From positions 2,921,501 to 2,985,500 of the forward strand of contig NZ_CP083954.1 of assembly GCF_006442975.2 (NCBI RefSeq): a stretch of 64,000 bases of DNA, in the 5' to 3' direction. The notes beneath the pieces are model-generated. The model was given only the letters and a program-made list of their open reading frames with translations. It was not told where the DNA came from and did no database searches. Within the stretch, counting starts at the first letter, position 1. Every line of letters begins with the position of its first letter. Origin of the DNA: Mesorhizobium sp. B2-1-1 (GTDB lineage: Bacteria > Pseudomonadota > Alphaproteobacteria > Rhizobiales > Rhizobiaceae). The translations under genes were made by a program, and so were the position numbers. Of this stretch, positions 35,430 through 47,208 are shown one piece after another.

Positions 35430-35612
35430 TCCAACCCTCTTGGTGACCCTGGACGTGTGGTGAGACGCTATGCCCGGCAACAGCTCGCGACAAGGCGCGT
35501 CCGGTTGGGCCAAGCGGCTCTAAACGCTTCGTTAGGCTTAATGATCCATAAAGACGAGACGTGTTTTCAAAGCCGCTTCCATCGGTCGCGACTGCATGTT
35601 GTGAAGCCTGTT

Positions 35613-35646
35613 CCCGTTGACGCCCATAACACCCCATGATATCCCA
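35613..35646 (-). promoter_or_regulatory. Putative MraZ box: TGGG repeats with exact 10-bp period
   Basis: On the plus strand CCCG, CCCA, CCCA and CCCA start at 35613, 35623, 35633 and 35643; on the minus strand this reads TGGG, TGGG, TGGG, CGGG with 6-nt spacers. Direct TGGG repeats at one helical turn are the known target of MraZ. The site lies in the 402-bp gap between the PLP enzyme and mraZ, 186 nt before mraZ. Apart from this the gap shows no recognisable signal. Confidence 0.6.
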
Positions 35647-35831
35647 TATCGATACCAAAGCCTTCGTTCCGCGTCAGAGTGAAGCGTACGCCAATCGGGC
35701 AGCCGCGGCGGCTGCGCGTTTGCCGGTTTTCGCCCCTGTCACGGAGGCGGGTTCAGGGCAGGGAACGCGTAGCGGTGGCGCGTGCAACACGACGAAGAGG
35801 GGTGCGGCGGCGCAAGCGGCCGTGACGTGTG

Positions 35832-36290
35832 ATGGACCGGTTTCTGTCGAACACGGTGAGCAGGATCGATGCGAAGGGGCGGGTGTCCGTTCCTGCGCAT
35901 TTTCGCGCCGTCGTTCAGAAACGCGGCTATTCGGATCTCTACGCGCTGCGTTGCCTGGATCTGCCGGCCATGGATGTCGGCGGGCCCGACCTGCTCGACC
36001 GCTACGAGCAGCGCATCGCGCTCGAGGATCCGTTCCAGCAGACGGCGGACGACATGTCGTTCTTCTGCCATGGCGACGGAACATTCCTGAAGCTGGACCA
36101 GGATGGTCGCATCACGATCAGCGACTTCATCCGCGAACATGCCGGCCTTTCGGCGGAAGTAGCCTTTGTCGGGCGCGGCAATTTCTTTCAGATCTGGGAG
36201 CCGGGACGGCTTGCGGCCTACGGAGCGCAGGCGCGGGCCCGGCTTTTGCAGCTTCGGCAGGGGACGAAGCCTGGGGAGCGACCGGAATGA
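35832..36290 (+). CDS. mraZ: MraZ, transcriptional regulator of the dcw cluster
   Basis: This 152-residue protein has two AbrB-like MraZ halves, with the first repeat [25 protein letters not shown] and the second around [20 protein letters not shown]. MraZ forms a ring that binds TGGG repeats and represses or tunes the division cluster. The ATG at 35832 was chosen because homology begins there; a GTG lies one codon earlier. Its stop overlaps rsmH as ATGA. Confidence 0.93.
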   Translation: MDRFLSNTVSRIDAKGRVSVPAHFRAVVQKRGYSDLYALRCLDLPAMDVGGPDLLDRYEQRIALEDPFQQTADDMSFFCHGDGTFLKLDQDGRITISDFIREHAGLSAEVAFVGRGNFFQIWEPGRLAAYGAQARARLLQLRQGTKPGERPE

Positions 36291-37318
36291 CGGTGGGCCA
36301 CGGCGATGATATCAACGCCGTTGGCGGACCGGCCCGCCACATTCCGGTCCTCCTTGCCGAAGTGTTGCAGGCGCTCTCGCCAGCGGAAGGGGACGTCGTC
36401 GTCGACGGCACGTTCGGCGCCGGCGGCTACACCAAGGCCATCTTGGCGGCCGGCGCGTCCGTGGTTGCCATTGATCGCGATCCGGATGCCATAGCGGCTG
36501 GTCGCAATCTCGAAGCTCAATCAGGCGGCCGCCTGCGATTGGTGCAGGCGCCATTCTCGATGCTGGACCAGCATGTCGAAAGTGCCGACGGCGTCGTGCT
36601 CGACATCGGCGTTTCCTCGATGCAGCTCGACCAGGCGGAGCGCGGGTTTTCGTTCCGCGTCGATGGGCCTCTCGACATGCGCATGGCGCAGGCGGGCCTC
36701 AGCGCCGCAGATGTCGTCAACAACTTCAAGCCGGGCGATCTTGCCCGCATCTTCGGCTTCCTCGGGGAGGAGCGCCACGCCGGGCGCATCGCGCGCATGA
36801 TCGAAGCGCGTCGCGAAAAGCGTCCGTTCGAGCGCACGCTGGAGCTTGCCGACGCCATCGAGACGCATATCGGCCGGGCGCCGAAGGACAAGATCCATCC
36901 CGCCACCCGCGTCTTTCAGGCGCTGCGCATCTTCGTCAATGACGAGCTCGGTGAGTTGGCCAAGGCGCTGTTCGCCGCCGAGCGGGCGCTGAAGCCGGGC
37001 GGACGACTTGCCGTGGTGACATTCCATTCGCTGGAGGACCGCATCGTCAAGCGCTTCATTGCCGATCGCTCCGACGCCGCGAGCGGCTCGCGCCACATGC
37101 CGGAGGCACGGGCACGCAGTGCCACCTTCAGCAAGTCCGGCGGCGGCGTGACGCCGGGTGATGCCGAGACTGCGGCCAACCCGCGCGCCCGCTCGGCAAG
37201 GCTGCGCGCCGCCATCCGCACCGATGCGCCGGCGCGTGCCGTCGATTTTTCGATTTTCGGCCTTCCAAAACTTCCCGGCCCAAAACTTCCCGGCATCGAG
37301 CGGCCGGGGGAGAGGTAA
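36287..37318 (+). CDS. rsmH: 16S rRNA m4C1402 methyltransferase RsmH
   Basis: This 343-residue enzyme methylates N4 of C1402 in the ribosomal decoding centre. It opens with [14 protein letters not shown] and the SAM loop [33 protein letters not shown] is the family block, followed by [13 protein letters not shown]. The C-terminus contains the repeated LPGPKLPG, from a short duplication in the DNA. The gene overlaps mraZ by four bases and is followed by ftsL after 4 bp. Confidence 0.95.
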   Translation: MTVGHGDDINAVGGPARHIPVLLAEVLQALSPAEGDVVVDGTFGAGGYTKAILAAGASVVAIDRDPDAIAAGRNLEAQSGGRLRLVQAPFSMLDQHVESADGVVLDIGVSSMQLDQAERGFSFRVDGPLDMRMAQAGLSAADVVNNFKPGDLARIFGFLGEERHAGRIARMIEARREKRPFERTLELADAIETHIGRAPKDKIHPATRVFQALRIFVNDELGELAKALFAAERALKPGGRLAVVTFHSLEDRIVKRFIADRSDAASGSRHMPEARARSATFSKSGGGVTPGDAETAANPRARSARLRAAIRTDAPARAVDFSIFGLPKLPGPKLPGIERPGER

Positions 37319-37322
37319 GCAC

Positions 37323-37718
37323 GTGTTTCGTTCCAGCGACATCGTCCTCATCGCCGTCATGGTCTCGGCGGCGGCCCTGACCTACAAAACCAAGCGCGAG
37401 GCCGAGGACCAATTGGCTGCAGTGCAGAAAATCCATGCTGAGATACGCTACGAGGAGGACACGATCGACCTGCTCAAGGCCGACTGGAGCCTGCTCACCC
37501 AGCCATCGCGGCTACAGAAGCTCGCCGAGCTCTACAAGTCGCAGCTTGAACTGGAGCCGGTCAGCGCGCACCAGATCGTCGGCCTCGGCGACCTGCCAGC
37601 CAAAACCCTCGACATCCAGGACATCCTGAACGGGCGCCAAGGCGGCATGGCAGACAATTCCGGCAACACACCCTCGGACGGCAAGGATCCCATCGTGACC
37701 GGAGGCATCGCCCAATGA
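37323..37718 (+). CDS. ftsL: Division protein FtsL
   Basis: This 131-residue bitopic protein has one membrane span near the N-terminus (about residues 6-20) and then a periplasmic coiled coil (about 22-70, EAEDQLAAVQKIHAEIRYEE). The tail is polar and low in complexity. It links FtsQ/FtsB to FtsW-FtsI in the divisome. The GTG start at 37323 is preceded by GGGGGAGAGG. It overlaps ftsI by ATGA. Confidence 0.85.
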   Translation: MFRSSDIVLIAVMVSAAALTYKTKREAEDQLAAVQKIHAEIRYEEDTIDLLKADWSLLTQPSRLQKLAELYKSQLELEPVSAHQIVGLGDLPAKTLDIQDILNGRQGGMADNSGNTPSDGKDPIVTGGIAQ

Positions 37719-39424
37719 TCGGCAAACTGCTGAAACGTCGCCCCAGGGCCAGCGAAGACGGTTCAATCGTGGTCGATGGCGCCCGCAAGGCGACCGGAGG
37801 CAAGGGCAAGGCGCGCATCGTCATGACGATGGCGGTGTTCTTCGGTATCTTCTCGATCATTTCCGGGCGGCTTGTCTATCTCGGCTTCCAGACCCCCGAC
37901 ATGTCGGGCGGCCCGCAGAGCCGGGTGACGGCCTCGCGACCCGACATTGTCGACCGCAACGGCGAGGTGCTGGCGACGGACATCAAGACGGCATCGCTGT
38001 TTGCAGAGCCGCGCCGCATCGTCGACGCCGACGAGGCGATCGAAAAGCTGTCGACGGTGCTGCCGGAGATCGATTACGAGCAGACCTACCATAAGCTGAA
38101 GAGCGGCGCCGGCTTCGTCTGGCTGCAGCGGCAGCTGACGCCCAAGCAGCAGGCCGACATCATGCAGCTCGGCATTCCCGGTTTCGGCTTCCGCACCGAG
38201 AAGCGCCGTTTCTACCCCAGTGGTGAAACCTCGTCCTACATTGTCGGCCTGACCAATATCGACAATCAAGGCATCTCCGGCATGGAGAAATATATCGACG
38301 AGCAGGGCCTGAGCGATCTGCAGGCGTCGGGCCTGGCGGTGGCGAAGGATCTCAAGCCGGTGAAGCTCTCGATCGATCTGCGCGTCCAGCATGTGGTGCG
38401 CGACGAGATTGCCGCCGGCCTGGAGCGCTATCGCGCCATGGGCGCGGGCGCCGTCGTGCTCAACGTCAAGACCGGCGAAGTGGTGGCCATGGCCTCGGTG
38501 CCGGATTTTGATCCGAACAATCCCTACAATGCACAAGACAAGGACCGGCTGAACCGGATGTCGGCGGGGCTCTATGAGATGGGCTCGACCTTCAAGAGCT
38601 TCACATCGGCCATGGCGCTCGATTCCGGCAAGGCGACGATGGCGAGCCGCTTCGACGCTTCGCATCCAATCCGGGTCGGCCATCAGGCCATTCACGATTT
38701 CCACGGCAAGAACCGCGTGCTGTCGTTGCCGGAGGTGTTCCTCTATTCATCCAACATCGGATCGGCCAGGGAGGCCGAACTGGTCGGCATCGAGGCGCAC
38801 CGCGAATTCCTGCATCGTCTTGGCATCTTGGACAAGATGCAGACCGAACTGCCGGAAGTTGCCCGTCCGACTGAGCCGAAGGTCTGGAAACAGGTCAACT
38901 CGTTCACCATCGCCTTCGGTCATGGCGTGTCGACGACGCCGTTGCAGGCGGCTGTCGGCTGCGCGGCGCTGATCAATGGCGGATATCTGATGGAGCCGAC
39001 ATTCCTGGTCCGCAGCCAGCAGGACGCGATGGCGGCGGCCAAGAAAGTGGTAGCCGACAAAACGGTCGAGGGCATGCGTTATCTCTACATGCTCAACGCC
39101 GAGAAGGGCTCGGCCAGAAATGCCAGGGTCCCCGGCTACCGCGTTGGCGGCAAGACCGGAACAGCCGAGAAGGTCATCAATGGCCGCTACTCGAAGGAGT
39201 TGAATTTCAATACGTTCGTCGCCGCATTCCCGATGGACGATCCGCAATATCTCGTGTTTACGATTGCCGATGCTCCGCACCCGGAAAAGCCGGGCATGAC
39301 GGACGTCGCGGCCGCGAATGCCGGGGTCATGGCCGGCAATATCATCAGGCGTTCCGCGGCCATGCTTGGCGTGAAGCCAGATTTCAGCCATGAAAATGGT
39401 GCAACGCTGGTTTCCTATCAATGA
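37715..39424 (+). CDS. ftsI: Septal peptidoglycan transpeptidase FtsI (PBP3)
   Basis: This 569-residue class B penicillin-binding protein has a short cytoplasmic tail, one membrane span at about 36-58, a dimerisation domain with RPDIVDRNGEVLATD, and a transpeptidase domain. The catalytic motifs are STFK (Ser291), SSN (345-347) and KTGT (480-483). It cross-links septal peptidoglycan with FtsW. It starts within the ftsL stop. Confidence 0.95.
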   Translation: MIGKLLKRRPRASEDGSIVVDGARKATGGKGKARIVMTMAVFFGIFSIISGRLVYLGFQTPDMSGGPQSRVTASRPDIVDRNGEVLATDIKTASLFAEPRRIVDADEAIEKLSTVLPEIDYEQTYHKLKSGAGFVWLQRQLTPKQQADIMQLGIPGFGFRTEKRRFYPSGETSSYIVGLTNIDNQGISGMEKYIDEQGLSDLQASGLAVAKDLKPVKLSIDLRVQHVVRDEIAAGLERYRAMGAGAVVLNVKTGEVVAMASVPDFDPNNPYNAQDKDRLNRMSAGLYEMGSTFKSFTSAMALDSGKATMASRFDASHPIRVGHQAIHDFHGKNRVLSLPEVFLYSSNIGSAREAELVGIEAHREFLHRLGILDKMQTELPEVARPTEPKVWKQVNSFTIAFGHGVSTTPLQAAVGCAALINGGYLMEPTFLVRSQQDAMAAAKKVVADKTVEGMRYLYMLNAEKGSARNARVPGYRVGGKTGTAEKVINGRYSKELNFNTFVAAFPMDDPQYLVFTIADAPHPEKPGMTDVAAANAGVMAGNIIRRSAAMLGVKPDFSHENGATLVSYQ

Positions 39425-39478
39425 TTCTTAGGGCGCGCCGGCAACTGCGCGCTATTTTGTTGCGGTGAACGGAACTCG

Positions 39479-40933
39479 ATGAAGCTCAAAAATCTAACCG
39501 GTATCCTGCCAGTCGAAGGAACAGCTTCCGCCGATCTGGAGGTTACCGGCATCTCTTCGGATTCCCGCCAGGTAAAACCCGGCGTCGTCTTTTTCGCGCT
39601 CGCTGGAAGCAAGGCGGATGGCGCCGCCTATGCCGCGGACGCCGCCGCACGAGGGGCTGCCGCCATCGTCGCGGGCAAGGACAGCGCCCTTGGGGGACTG
39701 CCGGTTCCAGTGTTGGCCGTCGATGACCCGCGCCTGGCGCTGGCCCTGAGCGCGGCCCGTTATTTCGGCAAACAGCCGCAGACGATGGTGGCCGTCACCG
39801 GCACCAGCGGCAAGACCTCGGTCGCCGCTTTCGTCAGGCAGATCTGGGAGCAGGCCGGCTTTGCCGCGGCCTCGATCGGCACCACCGGCGTGGTGGCGCC
39901 GGGCCGCAACGATTATGGCTCGCTGACGACGCCAGATCCCGTCGCCTTGCATCAGCTGTTGCTTGAACTGGCGGACGCCGGCGTCACCCATGCCTCCATG
40001 GAGGCCTCCAGCCATGGTCTCGACCAGCGCCGTCTCGACGGCGTCAGGCTGGCCGCCGGCGGCTTCACCAATCTCGGCCGCGACCACATGGACTACCATC
40101 CGACGGTCGAGGACTATCACCGGGCCAAGCTGCGTCTGTTTGATGCGCTGCTGCCGAAGGGCGCGCCGGCCGTGATCTTCGCCGACGATCCGTGGTCGGC
40201 GCCAACCATCCAGGCGGCGAAGGCCGCAAGGCTCGGCGTGCTGACGGTCGGCCGCCACGGCGATTTCCTGACGCTGAAGCGGGTCGAGCATGAGCGCCAC
40301 CGCCAACGTGCCGAGGTCGAGGCCGACGGGATGCTCTACGAGATCGACCTGCCGCTGGCCGGCGATTTCCAGATAGCCAACGCGCTGGTTTCGGCCGGGC
40401 TTGCCATCTCCACGGGAACGCCAGTCGCCAAGGCCTTGAAGGCATTGGAGAAACTCAAGGGCGCACCCGGCCGGCTCGACCTTGTCGGGACGACTGCAAA
40501 CGGCGCGCCGGTCTATGTCGATTATGCGCATAAGCCGGACGCGCTGGAAAACGTGCTTGCCTCGGTGCGCCCGTTCACTACCGGCCGGGTCATCGTCGTG
40601 TTCGGCTGCGGCGGCGACCGCGATCGCGGCAAGCGGACGATCATGGGCGAGATCGCGACGCGGCTCGCCGACGTCGTCATCGTCACCGACGACAATCCGC
40701 GCTCGGAAGTGCCGGAGACGATCCGGGCCGCGATCCTTGCCGCCGCTCCCGGCGCGATCGAGATCGGTGACCGGCGCGCGGCGATCCACGAGGCCGTTGC
40801 CATGTTGCATGCCGGGGACACGCTGATCGTGGCCGGCAAGGGTCATGAGGAAGGCCAGACGATCGGCACCGAGACCCTGCATTTCTCCGACCACGAAGAA
40901 GTCCGTGCCGCGCTGCTGGAGCGTGCCGCATGA
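39479..40933 (+). CDS. murE: UDP-MurNAc-tripeptide synthetase MurE (meso-DAP adding)
   Basis: This 484-residue Mur ligase has the ATP loop [23 protein letters not shown] in the central domain, and the DDNPRSE segment in the C-terminal domain. The DNPR motif selects meso-diaminopimelate over lysine. The 54 bp after ftsI carry its ribosome-binding site. Its stop overlaps murF by four bases. Confidence 0.95.
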   Translation: MKLKNLTGILPVEGTASADLEVTGISSDSRQVKPGVVFFALAGSKADGAAYAADAAARGAAAIVAGKDSALGGLPVPVLAVDDPRLALALSAARYFGKQPQTMVAVTGTSGKTSVAAFVRQIWEQAGFAAASIGTTGVVAPGRNDYGSLTTPDPVALHQLLLELADAGVTHASMEASSHGLDQRRLDGVRLAAGGFTNLGRDHMDYHPTVEDYHRAKLRLFDALLPKGAPAVIFADDPWSAPTIQAAKAARLGVLTVGRHGDFLTLKRVEHERHRQRAEVEADGMLYEIDLPLAGDFQIANALVSAGLAISTGTPVAKALKALEKLKGAPGRLDLVGTTANGAPVYVDYAHKPDALENVLASVRPFTTGRVIVVFGCGGDRDRGKRTIMGEIATRLADVVIVTDDNPRSEVPETIRAAILAAAPGAIEIGDRRAAIHEAVAMLHAGDTLIVAGKGHEEGQTIGTETLHFSDHEEVRAALLERAA

Positions 40934-42411
40934 ATTTGCTGTGGACATCCGAGACGCTGGTCGCCGCCATGGACGGACGACCGATCGGACCGATGCCGGA
41001 CGGCGTATCGGGCATTTCGATCGACAGCCGCAGCCTTCAGCCGGGCGACGCCTTCTTCGCCATCAAGGGCGAGGCGATGGACGGCCATGATTTCGCGACC
41101 GCCGCCATCAAGGCCGGAGCCGGGGTGCTGGTCGTGGCCGAAGGCAAGCTGCCGTCGCTTGGCCGGCTGACGGCGCCGATGATCGTCGTCGAGGACGTGC
41201 TGGTGGCGCTGGAAAAGCTCGGTGTCGCATCGCGGGACCGTTCCCAGGCCAAGATCATCGCGGTGACCGGTTCGGCGGGCAAGACGACCACCAAGGAAGC
41301 GCTGCGCCACGTGCTGTCGGCGGTCGGCAAGGTGCATGCCTCGGCGCAGTCGTTCAACAACCATTGGGGCGTGCCGCTCACCTTGGCGCGCATGCCGGCC
41401 GATTGCGACTATGCCGTGTTCGAGATCGGCATGAACCATCCCGACGAGATCAGGCCGCTGGTCAAGATGGTAAGGCCGCATGTCGCCATCGTCACCATGA
41501 TCGCGGCGGCGCATCTCGGCTTCTTCCGCAATCTGGACGAGATCGCCAAGGCGAAGGCCGAAATTTTCGAAGGGCTGGAACCTGGCGGCGCGGCGATCCT
41601 CAACCGCGACGACGCGCGTTTCAAGCTTCTCGACAAGATGGCGCACGCCGCCGGCGTCGAGCATGTCTATGGGTTCGGCGAGCACGCGCGCTCAACCTTC
41701 AGACTGGTCAAATGCGAGGTCCATGCCGATCATTCCGACATTGCCGCCAGGATCGGCGGTCACGAGGTGACGGCTCGCATCGGCGCGCCCGGCCGCCACA
41801 TGGTGCAGAACATTCTGGCGGTCCTCGGCGCGGCCCGTCTGGTCGGCGCCGATCTCGACAAGGTTGCCCCGGCGCTGGCCGATCTCTCGGCCGAGCGCGG
41901 CCGCGGCAAACGCTATGTGCTGCGTCATCCCGGAGGCTCGACTTCGAGCCATCCCGGCGGCCCGACTTCAAGCCACCCCGGTGGACCGATCACGCTGATC
42001 GACGAAAGCTACAACGCCAACCCCGCCTCGATGGCGGCCGCCATGGCGCTGCTCAACGCGACGCCGGTGACGGGCGAAGGCCGCCGCATCGCCGTGCTGG
42101 GCGATATGCTGGAGCTAGGCGAGTATTCGGCCAAGCTGCATGCTGCACTTGCCGGTCTCATCGTCGGCACCGGCACGCAGACCGTCTTTCTCGGCGGGCC
42201 GGAGATGCGGGCGCTGGCGGAAGCGCTGCCGGGCGAGATCAGGACGGAATACCGCGCCGGCGCCGAAGAATTGAAGCCGGTGCTGCTTGCCGCGCTGAGG
42301 CCAGGCGACGTGGTGATGATCAAATCGTCGAAGGGCATCGGCTTTGCAAAGCTGGTCGATGCGTTGCTGGGCAAGTTCCCGGCTGAAACGACAATCGGCA
42401 AACAGACCTAG
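40930..42411 (+). CDS. murF: UDP-MurNAc-tripeptide:D-Ala-D-Ala ligase MurF
   Basis: This 493-residue Mur ligase adds D-Ala-D-Ala to complete the pentapeptide. The ATP loop is [12 protein letters not shown], with [11 protein letters not shown] and [13 protein letters not shown] downstream. Unusually, just before [10 protein letters not shown] there is a threefold repeat, [21 protein letters not shown], made by 24-bp repeats at 41926-41988. It lies at the junction of the central and C-terminal domains and keeps the frame, so the enzyme is probably functional. Confidence 0.95.
   Translation: MNLLWTSETLVAAMDGRPIGPMPDGVSGISIDSRSLQPGDAFFAIKGEAMDGHDFATAAIKAGAGVLVVAEGKLPSLGRLTAPMIVVEDVLVALEKLGVASRDRSQAKIIAVTGSAGKTTTKEALRHVLSAVGKVHASAQSFNNHWGVPLTLARMPADCDYAVFEIGMNHPDEIRPLVKMVRPHVAIVTMIAAAHLGFFRNLDEIAKAKAEIFEGLEPGGAAILNRDDARFKLLDKMAHAAGVEHVYGFGEHARSTFRLVKCEVHADHSDIAARIGGHEVTARIGAPGRHMVQNILAVLGAARLVGADLDKVAPALADLSAERGRGKRYVLRHPGGSTSSHPGGPTSSHPGGPITLIDESYNANPASMAAAMALLNATPVTGEGRRIAVLGDMLELGEYSAKLHAALAGLIVGTGTQTVFLGGPEMRALAEALPGEIRTEYRAGAEELKPVLLAALRPGDVVMIKSSKGIGFAKLVDALLGKFPAETTIGKQT
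41926..41988 (+). repeat. In-frame 24-bp repeats within murF
   Basis: Two full 24-nt units (41926-41949 and 41950-41973) and a partial third (41974-41988) encode [16 protein letters not shown] and HPGGP. The units differ by a few silent or conservative changes, so the duplication is not the most recent possible event. Confidence 0.9.
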
Positions 42412-42435
42412 GGTCAAGTCGGGGACGAAAAGCGC

Positions 42436-43518
42436 ATGTTCACACTGCTCGTCGATTTCGCGGACAAGATCTCGGTCTTCAATGTCTTCCGCTACATCAC
42501 CTTCCGTACCGGCGGGGCGCTGATCACCTCGGCGCTGATCGTCTTCATCTTCGGGCCGACCATCATCAATTCGCTCAGGTTGCGCCAGGGCAAGGGCCAA
42601 CCGATCCGCGCCGACGGGCCACAGACCCATTTCAAGAAGGCCGGCACGCCGACCATGGGCGGACTGATGATCCTGTCCGGCATCATCGGCTCATCGTTGC
42701 TGTGGGCGAACCTGTCGAGCATCTATGTCTGGGTGGTGCTGTTGGTGACGCTGGGCTTCGGCTCGATAGGTTTCTACGACGACTATCTGAAGGTGACGAA
42801 GCAGTCGCATCTCGGCTTTTCCGGCAAGGCGCGGCTGGCGCTCGAATTCGTCATCGCCGGCATCGCCGCCTGGGCGATCATGCATAATGGCCAGGCGCCG
42901 TTCTCCTCGTCGCTGACATTCCCCTTCGCCAAGGAATTCCTGATCAATCTCGGCTGGTTCTTCGTTCCGTTCTCCTGCTTCGTCATCGTGGGAGCGGGCA
43001 ATGCGGTGAATCTCACCGACGGTCTGGATGGCCTGGCGATCGTGCCGATCATGATCGCGGCGGCGTCCTTCGGCGTCATTGCCTATCTCTCCGGCAATGC
43101 CGTATTCGCCGAGTATTTGCAGATCCATTTCGTGCCCGGCACCGGCGAACTGGCTGTTGTGCTAGGCGCGGTCATCGGCGCCGGCCTCGGCTTTCTCTGG
43201 TTCAACGCGCCGCCGGCGGCGATCTTCATGGGCGACACCGGCTCGCTGGCCATGGGCGGGCTGATCGGCACCGTTGCGGTCGCCACCAAGCACGAGATCG
43301 TGCTGGTCATCGTCGGCGGGCTGTTCGTGGTCGAGATCCTGTCCGTCATCATCCAGGTCGGCTACTTCAAGATGACCGGCAAGCGTGTGTTCCTAATGGC
43401 GCCGATCCATCACCACTTCGAAAAGCTCGGCTGGACCGAAAGCCAGGTGGTGATCCGCTTCTGGATCATCGCCGTCATCCTGGCGCTGGTCGGCCTTTCC
43501 ACCCTCAAGCTCAGATAG
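42436..43518 (+). CDS. mraY: Phospho-MurNAc-pentapeptide transferase MraY
   Basis: This 360-residue enzyme makes lipid I on undecaprenyl phosphate. It has about ten membrane spans and the Mg-binding loops [10 protein letters not shown] and [10 protein letters not shown], with [13 protein letters not shown] near the end. The start at 42436 is 24 nt after murF. Confidence 0.96.
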   Translation: MFTLLVDFADKISVFNVFRYITFRTGGALITSALIVFIFGPTIINSLRLRQGKGQPIRADGPQTHFKKAGTPTMGGLMILSGIIGSSLLWANLSSIYVWVVLLVTLGFGSIGFYDDYLKVTKQSHLGFSGKARLALEFVIAGIAAWAIMHNGQAPFSSSLTFPFAKEFLINLGWFFVPFSCFVIVGAGNAVNLTDGLDGLAIVPIMIAAASFGVIAYLSGNAVFAEYLQIHFVPGTGELAVVLGAVIGAGLGFLWFNAPPAAIFMGDTGSLAMGGLIGTVAVATKHEIVLVIVGGLFVVEILSVIIQVGYFKMTGKRVFLMAPIHHHFEKLGWTESQVVIRFWIIAVILALVGLSTLKLR

Positions 43519-43527
43519 GCGCGCCCC

Positions 43528-44928
43528 GTGATTCCCGCCGCATCCTTCGCAGGCAAGCGTGTTTCGCTCTTCGGGCTCGGCGGCTCGGGGATCGCGACCG
43601 CGCACGCGCTGATCGAGGGCGGGGCTGAGGTTCTGGCCTGGGACGACAATCCCAACAGTGTCGCCAAGGCGGCAGCCGCCGGGATTGCAACCGGCGACCT
43701 GCACACAGCCGACTGGGCCACGTTCTCCGCTTTCGTGCTGTCGCCCGGCGTGCCGCTGACGCATCCCAAACCGCACTGGACGGTGGAACTGGCGCGCGGT
43801 TCGGGTGTCGAGATCATCGGCGACGTCGAGCTTTTCTGCCGCGAGCGGACGCTCGGCGCGCCAGCCGCCCCCTTCATCGCCATCACCGGCACCAACGGCA
43901 AGTCGACGACCACGGCGCTGACGGCGCATATATTGAAGGCTTCCGGCCGCGATACGCAGATGGGCGGCAATATCGGCCGCGCCGTGATGACACTCGATCC
44001 GCCGCAACCCGACCGGCACTATGTCGTCGAATGCTCGTCCTACCAGATCGACCTCGCACCATCGATCAATCCGACGGCCGGCATCCTGCTCAATTTGACG
44101 CCGGATCACCTCGACCGTCACGGCACCATGCAGCATTACGCTTCGATCAAGGAGCGGCTGGTTGCCGGCAGCGGGACCGCGATCGTCGGCATCGACGATT
44201 CCTGGTGTGCGCAGATTGCCGAACGGCTGGAGCGGGCGGGGCGGCACGTCATCCGCATTTCGAAGCGGCTGCCGCTGACCGACGGCTATTTCGCCGATGG
44301 CACCAATTTGATGGAAGCGGTGCATGGCCGCTACAGCCGGGTCGCCTTCCTCGAAGGCATCGGCTCGCTGCGCGGGCAGCACAATGCGCAAAACGCGCTT
44401 GCCGCGGTGGCCGCCTGCCTCAAGGTCGGGCTCGACCTCGGCGAGATCCAGTCCGGACTGGAAAGCTTTCCGGGCCTGGCGCATCGCATGGAGCAGGTCG
44501 GCCGCAAGGACCACGTGCTGTTCGTCAACGATTCCAAGGCGACCAACGCCGATGCGGCGGCACCCGCGCTGTCGAGCTTTTCACGCATCTACTGGATCGC
44601 CGGCGGCCTGCCCAAGGAAGGCGGCATCGAGCCGCTGCGCGGCTTCTTCCCGCGTATCGCCAAGGCCTATCTGATCGGCGAGGCAGCGCCGGCCTTTTCG
44701 GCGACCCTGGGCGAGGCGGTGCCGTATGAGATATCGGGCACGCTTGCAGCCGCGGTCGAGCATGCCGCGCATGATGCGGCCAAGGACGATGGCGGCGAGG
44801 CGGTGGTGCTGTTGTCGCCGGCCTGCGCCAGTTTCGACCAGTTCAAGAATTTCGAGGTCCGCGGCGAAGCCTTCAGGCAAGCTGCGAATGCTATCGAGGG
44901 CGTCAAACCCATCGGAGGGGCACGATAA
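43528..44928 (+). CDS. murD: UDP-MurNAc-L-Ala:D-Glu ligase MurD
   Basis: This 466-residue Mur ligase adds D-glutamate. It begins with a Rossmann-like segment ([14 protein letters not shown]), then the ATP loop [22 protein letters not shown] and [14 protein letters not shown]. It starts with GTG and its TAA overlaps the ftsW ATG by one base. Confidence 0.95.
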   Translation: MIPAASFAGKRVSLFGLGGSGIATAHALIEGGAEVLAWDDNPNSVAKAAAAGIATGDLHTADWATFSAFVLSPGVPLTHPKPHWTVELARGSGVEIIGDVELFCRERTLGAPAAPFIAITGTNGKSTTTALTAHILKASGRDTQMGGNIGRAVMTLDPPQPDRHYVVECSSYQIDLAPSINPTAGILLNLTPDHLDRHGTMQHYASIKERLVAGSGTAIVGIDDSWCAQIAERLERAGRHVIRISKRLPLTDGYFADGTNLMEAVHGRYSRVAFLEGIGSLRGQHNAQNALAAVAACLKVGLDLGEIQSGLESFPGLAHRMEQVGRKDHVLFVNDSKATNADAAAPALSSFSRIYWIAGGLPKEGGIEPLRGFFPRIAKAYLIGEAAPAFSATLGEAVPYEISGTLAAAVEHAAHDAAKDDGGEAVVLLSPACASFDQFKNFEVRGEAFRQAANAIEGVKPIGGAR

Positions 44929-46079
44929 TGCAGAGCCGTCTCGACAAAAGCCCGGTTGCGACCTGGTGGTGGACCATCGATCGCTGGTTCCTGGCGGCGT
45001 TCCTGTCGCTGATGGGGCTGGGCATAGTTTTGTCCTTCGCCGCAAGTCCCGCGGTCGCCGAACGCATCGGCCTCGACAGTTTCCATTTCGCGACCAGGCA
45101 GATCATCTTCACCGTGCCGGCGCTCGGCGTGATGCTGGCGGTGTCCTTCCTCGATTCCAGAGAAATCCGGCGCATGGCGCTGATCATGCTGTGCCTGATG
45201 CTGGTGCTGATGGTGGCGGTGCTCTACATCGGCGTCGAGGTGAAAGGCGCGCGGCGCTGGGTGTCGCTTGCCGGCCTGTCGATCCAGCCCTCGGAGTTTT
45301 TGAAACCCGCCTTTGTCATCATGTGCGCCTGGCTGTTCGCCGAACACAAGCGCCAGCCCGACATTCCGGGCAATCTCTTCGCCATGTTGCTCTTGGTACT
45401 GGTCGTATCGCTGCTGGTGGCGCAGCCGGACCTCGGCCAGACCATGCTGACGACCGGCACCTGGGGCATCATGTTCTTCATGGCGGGGCTGCCATGGCTG
45501 TGGATCGTCGTGCTCGGAGCGGCCGGCGTCGGCGGCGTCTTTGCCGCCTATACGGTATTTCCGCACGTCGCCCTGCGTATCGACAAGTTCCTCACTGGCG
45601 AAGGCGACACGTTCCAGGTCGATATGGGCCGCGACGCATTGATCAATGGCGGCTGGTTCGGCGTCGGGCCGGGCGAGGGCACCGTCAAGCGGGTCATCCC
45701 CGACAGCCATGCCGATTTCGTCTTTTCGGTCGCGGGCGAGGAATTCGGATTGATCATGTGTTTCTTCATCATGTCCATCTTCGCCTTCATCGTGCTGCGC
45801 GGCCTCAACACGGCGCTGAAGGAGCATGACGATTTCACCCGCTATGCGGTCGGCGGCCTCGTCACCGTGTTCGGCCTGCAGGCAGTCATCAACATGTGCG
45901 TCAACCTGCAGCTGGTGCCGGCCAAGGGCATGACGCTGCCGTTCATCTCCTATGGCGGCTCTTCGCAGATTGCCATCGCCATCTCGATGGGAATGGTGCT
46001 GGCGCTGACGCGCAAGCGACCGGAAAAGCGCAAGCAGGTGGGCTTTGCCTTGCCACAGCGCGCCATGCCGGCGGAGTGA
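44928..46079 (+). CDS. ftsW: Septal glycosyltransferase FtsW (SEDS)
   Basis: This 383-residue membrane protein with about ten spans polymerises septal glycan from lipid II together with FtsI. SEDS landmarks are [30 protein letters not shown], and PFISYGGSS near the C-terminus. GGAGGGG lies upstream of the ATG. The next gene starts one base after the stop. Confidence 0.95.
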   Translation: MQSRLDKSPVATWWWTIDRWFLAAFLSLMGLGIVLSFAASPAVAERIGLDSFHFATRQIIFTVPALGVMLAVSFLDSREIRRMALIMLCLMLVLMVAVLYIGVEVKGARRWVSLAGLSIQPSEFLKPAFVIMCAWLFAEHKRQPDIPGNLFAMLLLVLVVSLLVAQPDLGQTMLTTGTWGIMFFMAGLPWLWIVVLGAAGVGGVFAAYTVFPHVALRIDKFLTGEGDTFQVDMGRDALINGGWFGVGPGEGTVKRVIPDSHADFVFSVAGEEFGLIMCFFIMSIFAFIVLRGLNTALKEHDDFTRYAVGGLVTVFGLQAVINMCVNLQLVPAKGMTLPFISYGGSSQIAIAISMGMVLALTRKRPEKRKQVGFALPQRAMPAE

Positions 46080-46080
46080 C

Positions 46081-47208
46081 ATGGCCAGAGGCGTTATCCT
46101 TCTCTCGGCGGGCGGAACCGGCGGACATCTGTTTCCGGCCGAGGCACTGGCGCATGAGTTGAACGCGCGTGGCTGGACGGTGCATCTGGCGACCGACGAC
46201 CGCGCTGAGCGCTTTGCCGGCCACTTCCCGGCCGCCGCCATCCACCCGATCCAGTCCGCGACGCTGGGCTCCAAAAATCCTGTTGCCCTGCTTGGCGCTT
46301 TCTGGAAAATCTGGCGCGGCGTGCGCCAGGCGTCCGCCATCATCGGCAGGATCAGGCCCGATACCGTGGTCGGCTTTGGCGGCTATCCGACCTTGCCGCC
46401 GCTCTACGCCGCGACGCGGCGCAAGGTGCCGACGCTGATCCACGAGCAGAACGCGGTGATGGGACGCGCCAACCGGGCGCTGGCCAGCCGCGTCGATGCG
46501 ATTGCCGGTGGCTTCCTGCCCCAAGACGAAAGCGCCGTCGGCGCCAAGACGGTGACGACAGGCAATCCGGTTCGCCCACAGGTGCTCGAAGCCGCAAAGA
46601 CCGCCTACGTCGCCTCGGCCGGAGATGATCCCTTCCGCCTGCTGGTGTTCGGCGGCAGCCAGGGCGCGCAGTTCTTCTCCGATGCGGTGCCGGCGGCCGT
46701 CGCTTTGCTCCCCGACGCACTCCGCAAGCGGCTGGTGATCACGCAGCAGGCTCGGGCCGATGACGTCGGGCGGGTGAAGGCGGCCTATGCAGCGCTCGGT
46801 GTCGTTGTCGAGGTCTCGCCCTTCTTCAGCGACATGGCGGCGCGTATAGCGGCCGCACAGCTGGTTATGTCGCGCTCCGGCGCGTCGACCGTCTCGGAAA
46901 TCGCCGTCATCGGGCGACCGGCGCTGCTGGTGCCCTATCCCTATGCGCTCGATCACGACCAGGCCGCGAACGCAGCCGCTCTTGCGGCCGCCGGCGGTGG
47001 CGAGGTGGAGCCGCAATCCTCACTTTCGCCCGAGCGCATCGCGGCGTTGATCGGCGCCCTGATGGCCGAGCCCGAACGGCTCACGGCAATGGCTGCCGCG
47101 GCGAAGTCGGTCGGCAAACCGGATGCCGCACGGTTGCTCGCCGATCTCACAGAGGCTATTGCGTCCCGCAAAACCGTTTCGGATTTTAAGAAGGGAACGC
47201 ACGCATGA
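46081..47208 (+). CDS. murG: Lipid II synthase MurG
   Basis: This 375-residue GT-B glycosyltransferase adds GlcNAc to lipid I. The N-terminal loop is [12 protein letters not shown], the second glycine loop is [11 protein letters not shown], and the UDP-binding region is [12 protein letters not shown]. The ATG at 46081 matches the family start. It overlaps murC by four bases. Confidence 0.95.
   Translation: MARGVILLSAGGTGGHLFPAEALAHELNARGWTVHLATDDRAERFAGHFPAAAIHPIQSATLGSKNPVALLGAFWKIWRGVRQASAIIGRIRPDTVVGFGGYPTLPPLYAATRRKVPTLIHEQNAVMGRANRALASRVDAIAGGFLPQDESAVGAKTVTTGNPVRPQVLEAAKTAYVASAGDDPFRLLVFGGSQGAQFFSDAVPAAVALLPDALRKRLVITQQARADDVGRVKAAYAALGVVVEVSPFFSDMAARIAAAQLVMSRSGASTVSEIAVIGRPALLVPYPYALDHDQAANAAALAAAGGGEVEPQSSLSPERIAALIGALMAEPERLTAMAAAAKSVGKPDAARLLADLTEAIASRKTVSDFKKGTHA

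Noticed and set aside
35430..35612. Possible SAM-II or other methionine riboswitch upstream of the PLP gene
   Set aside because: No pseudoknot pattern or conserved core could be matched.
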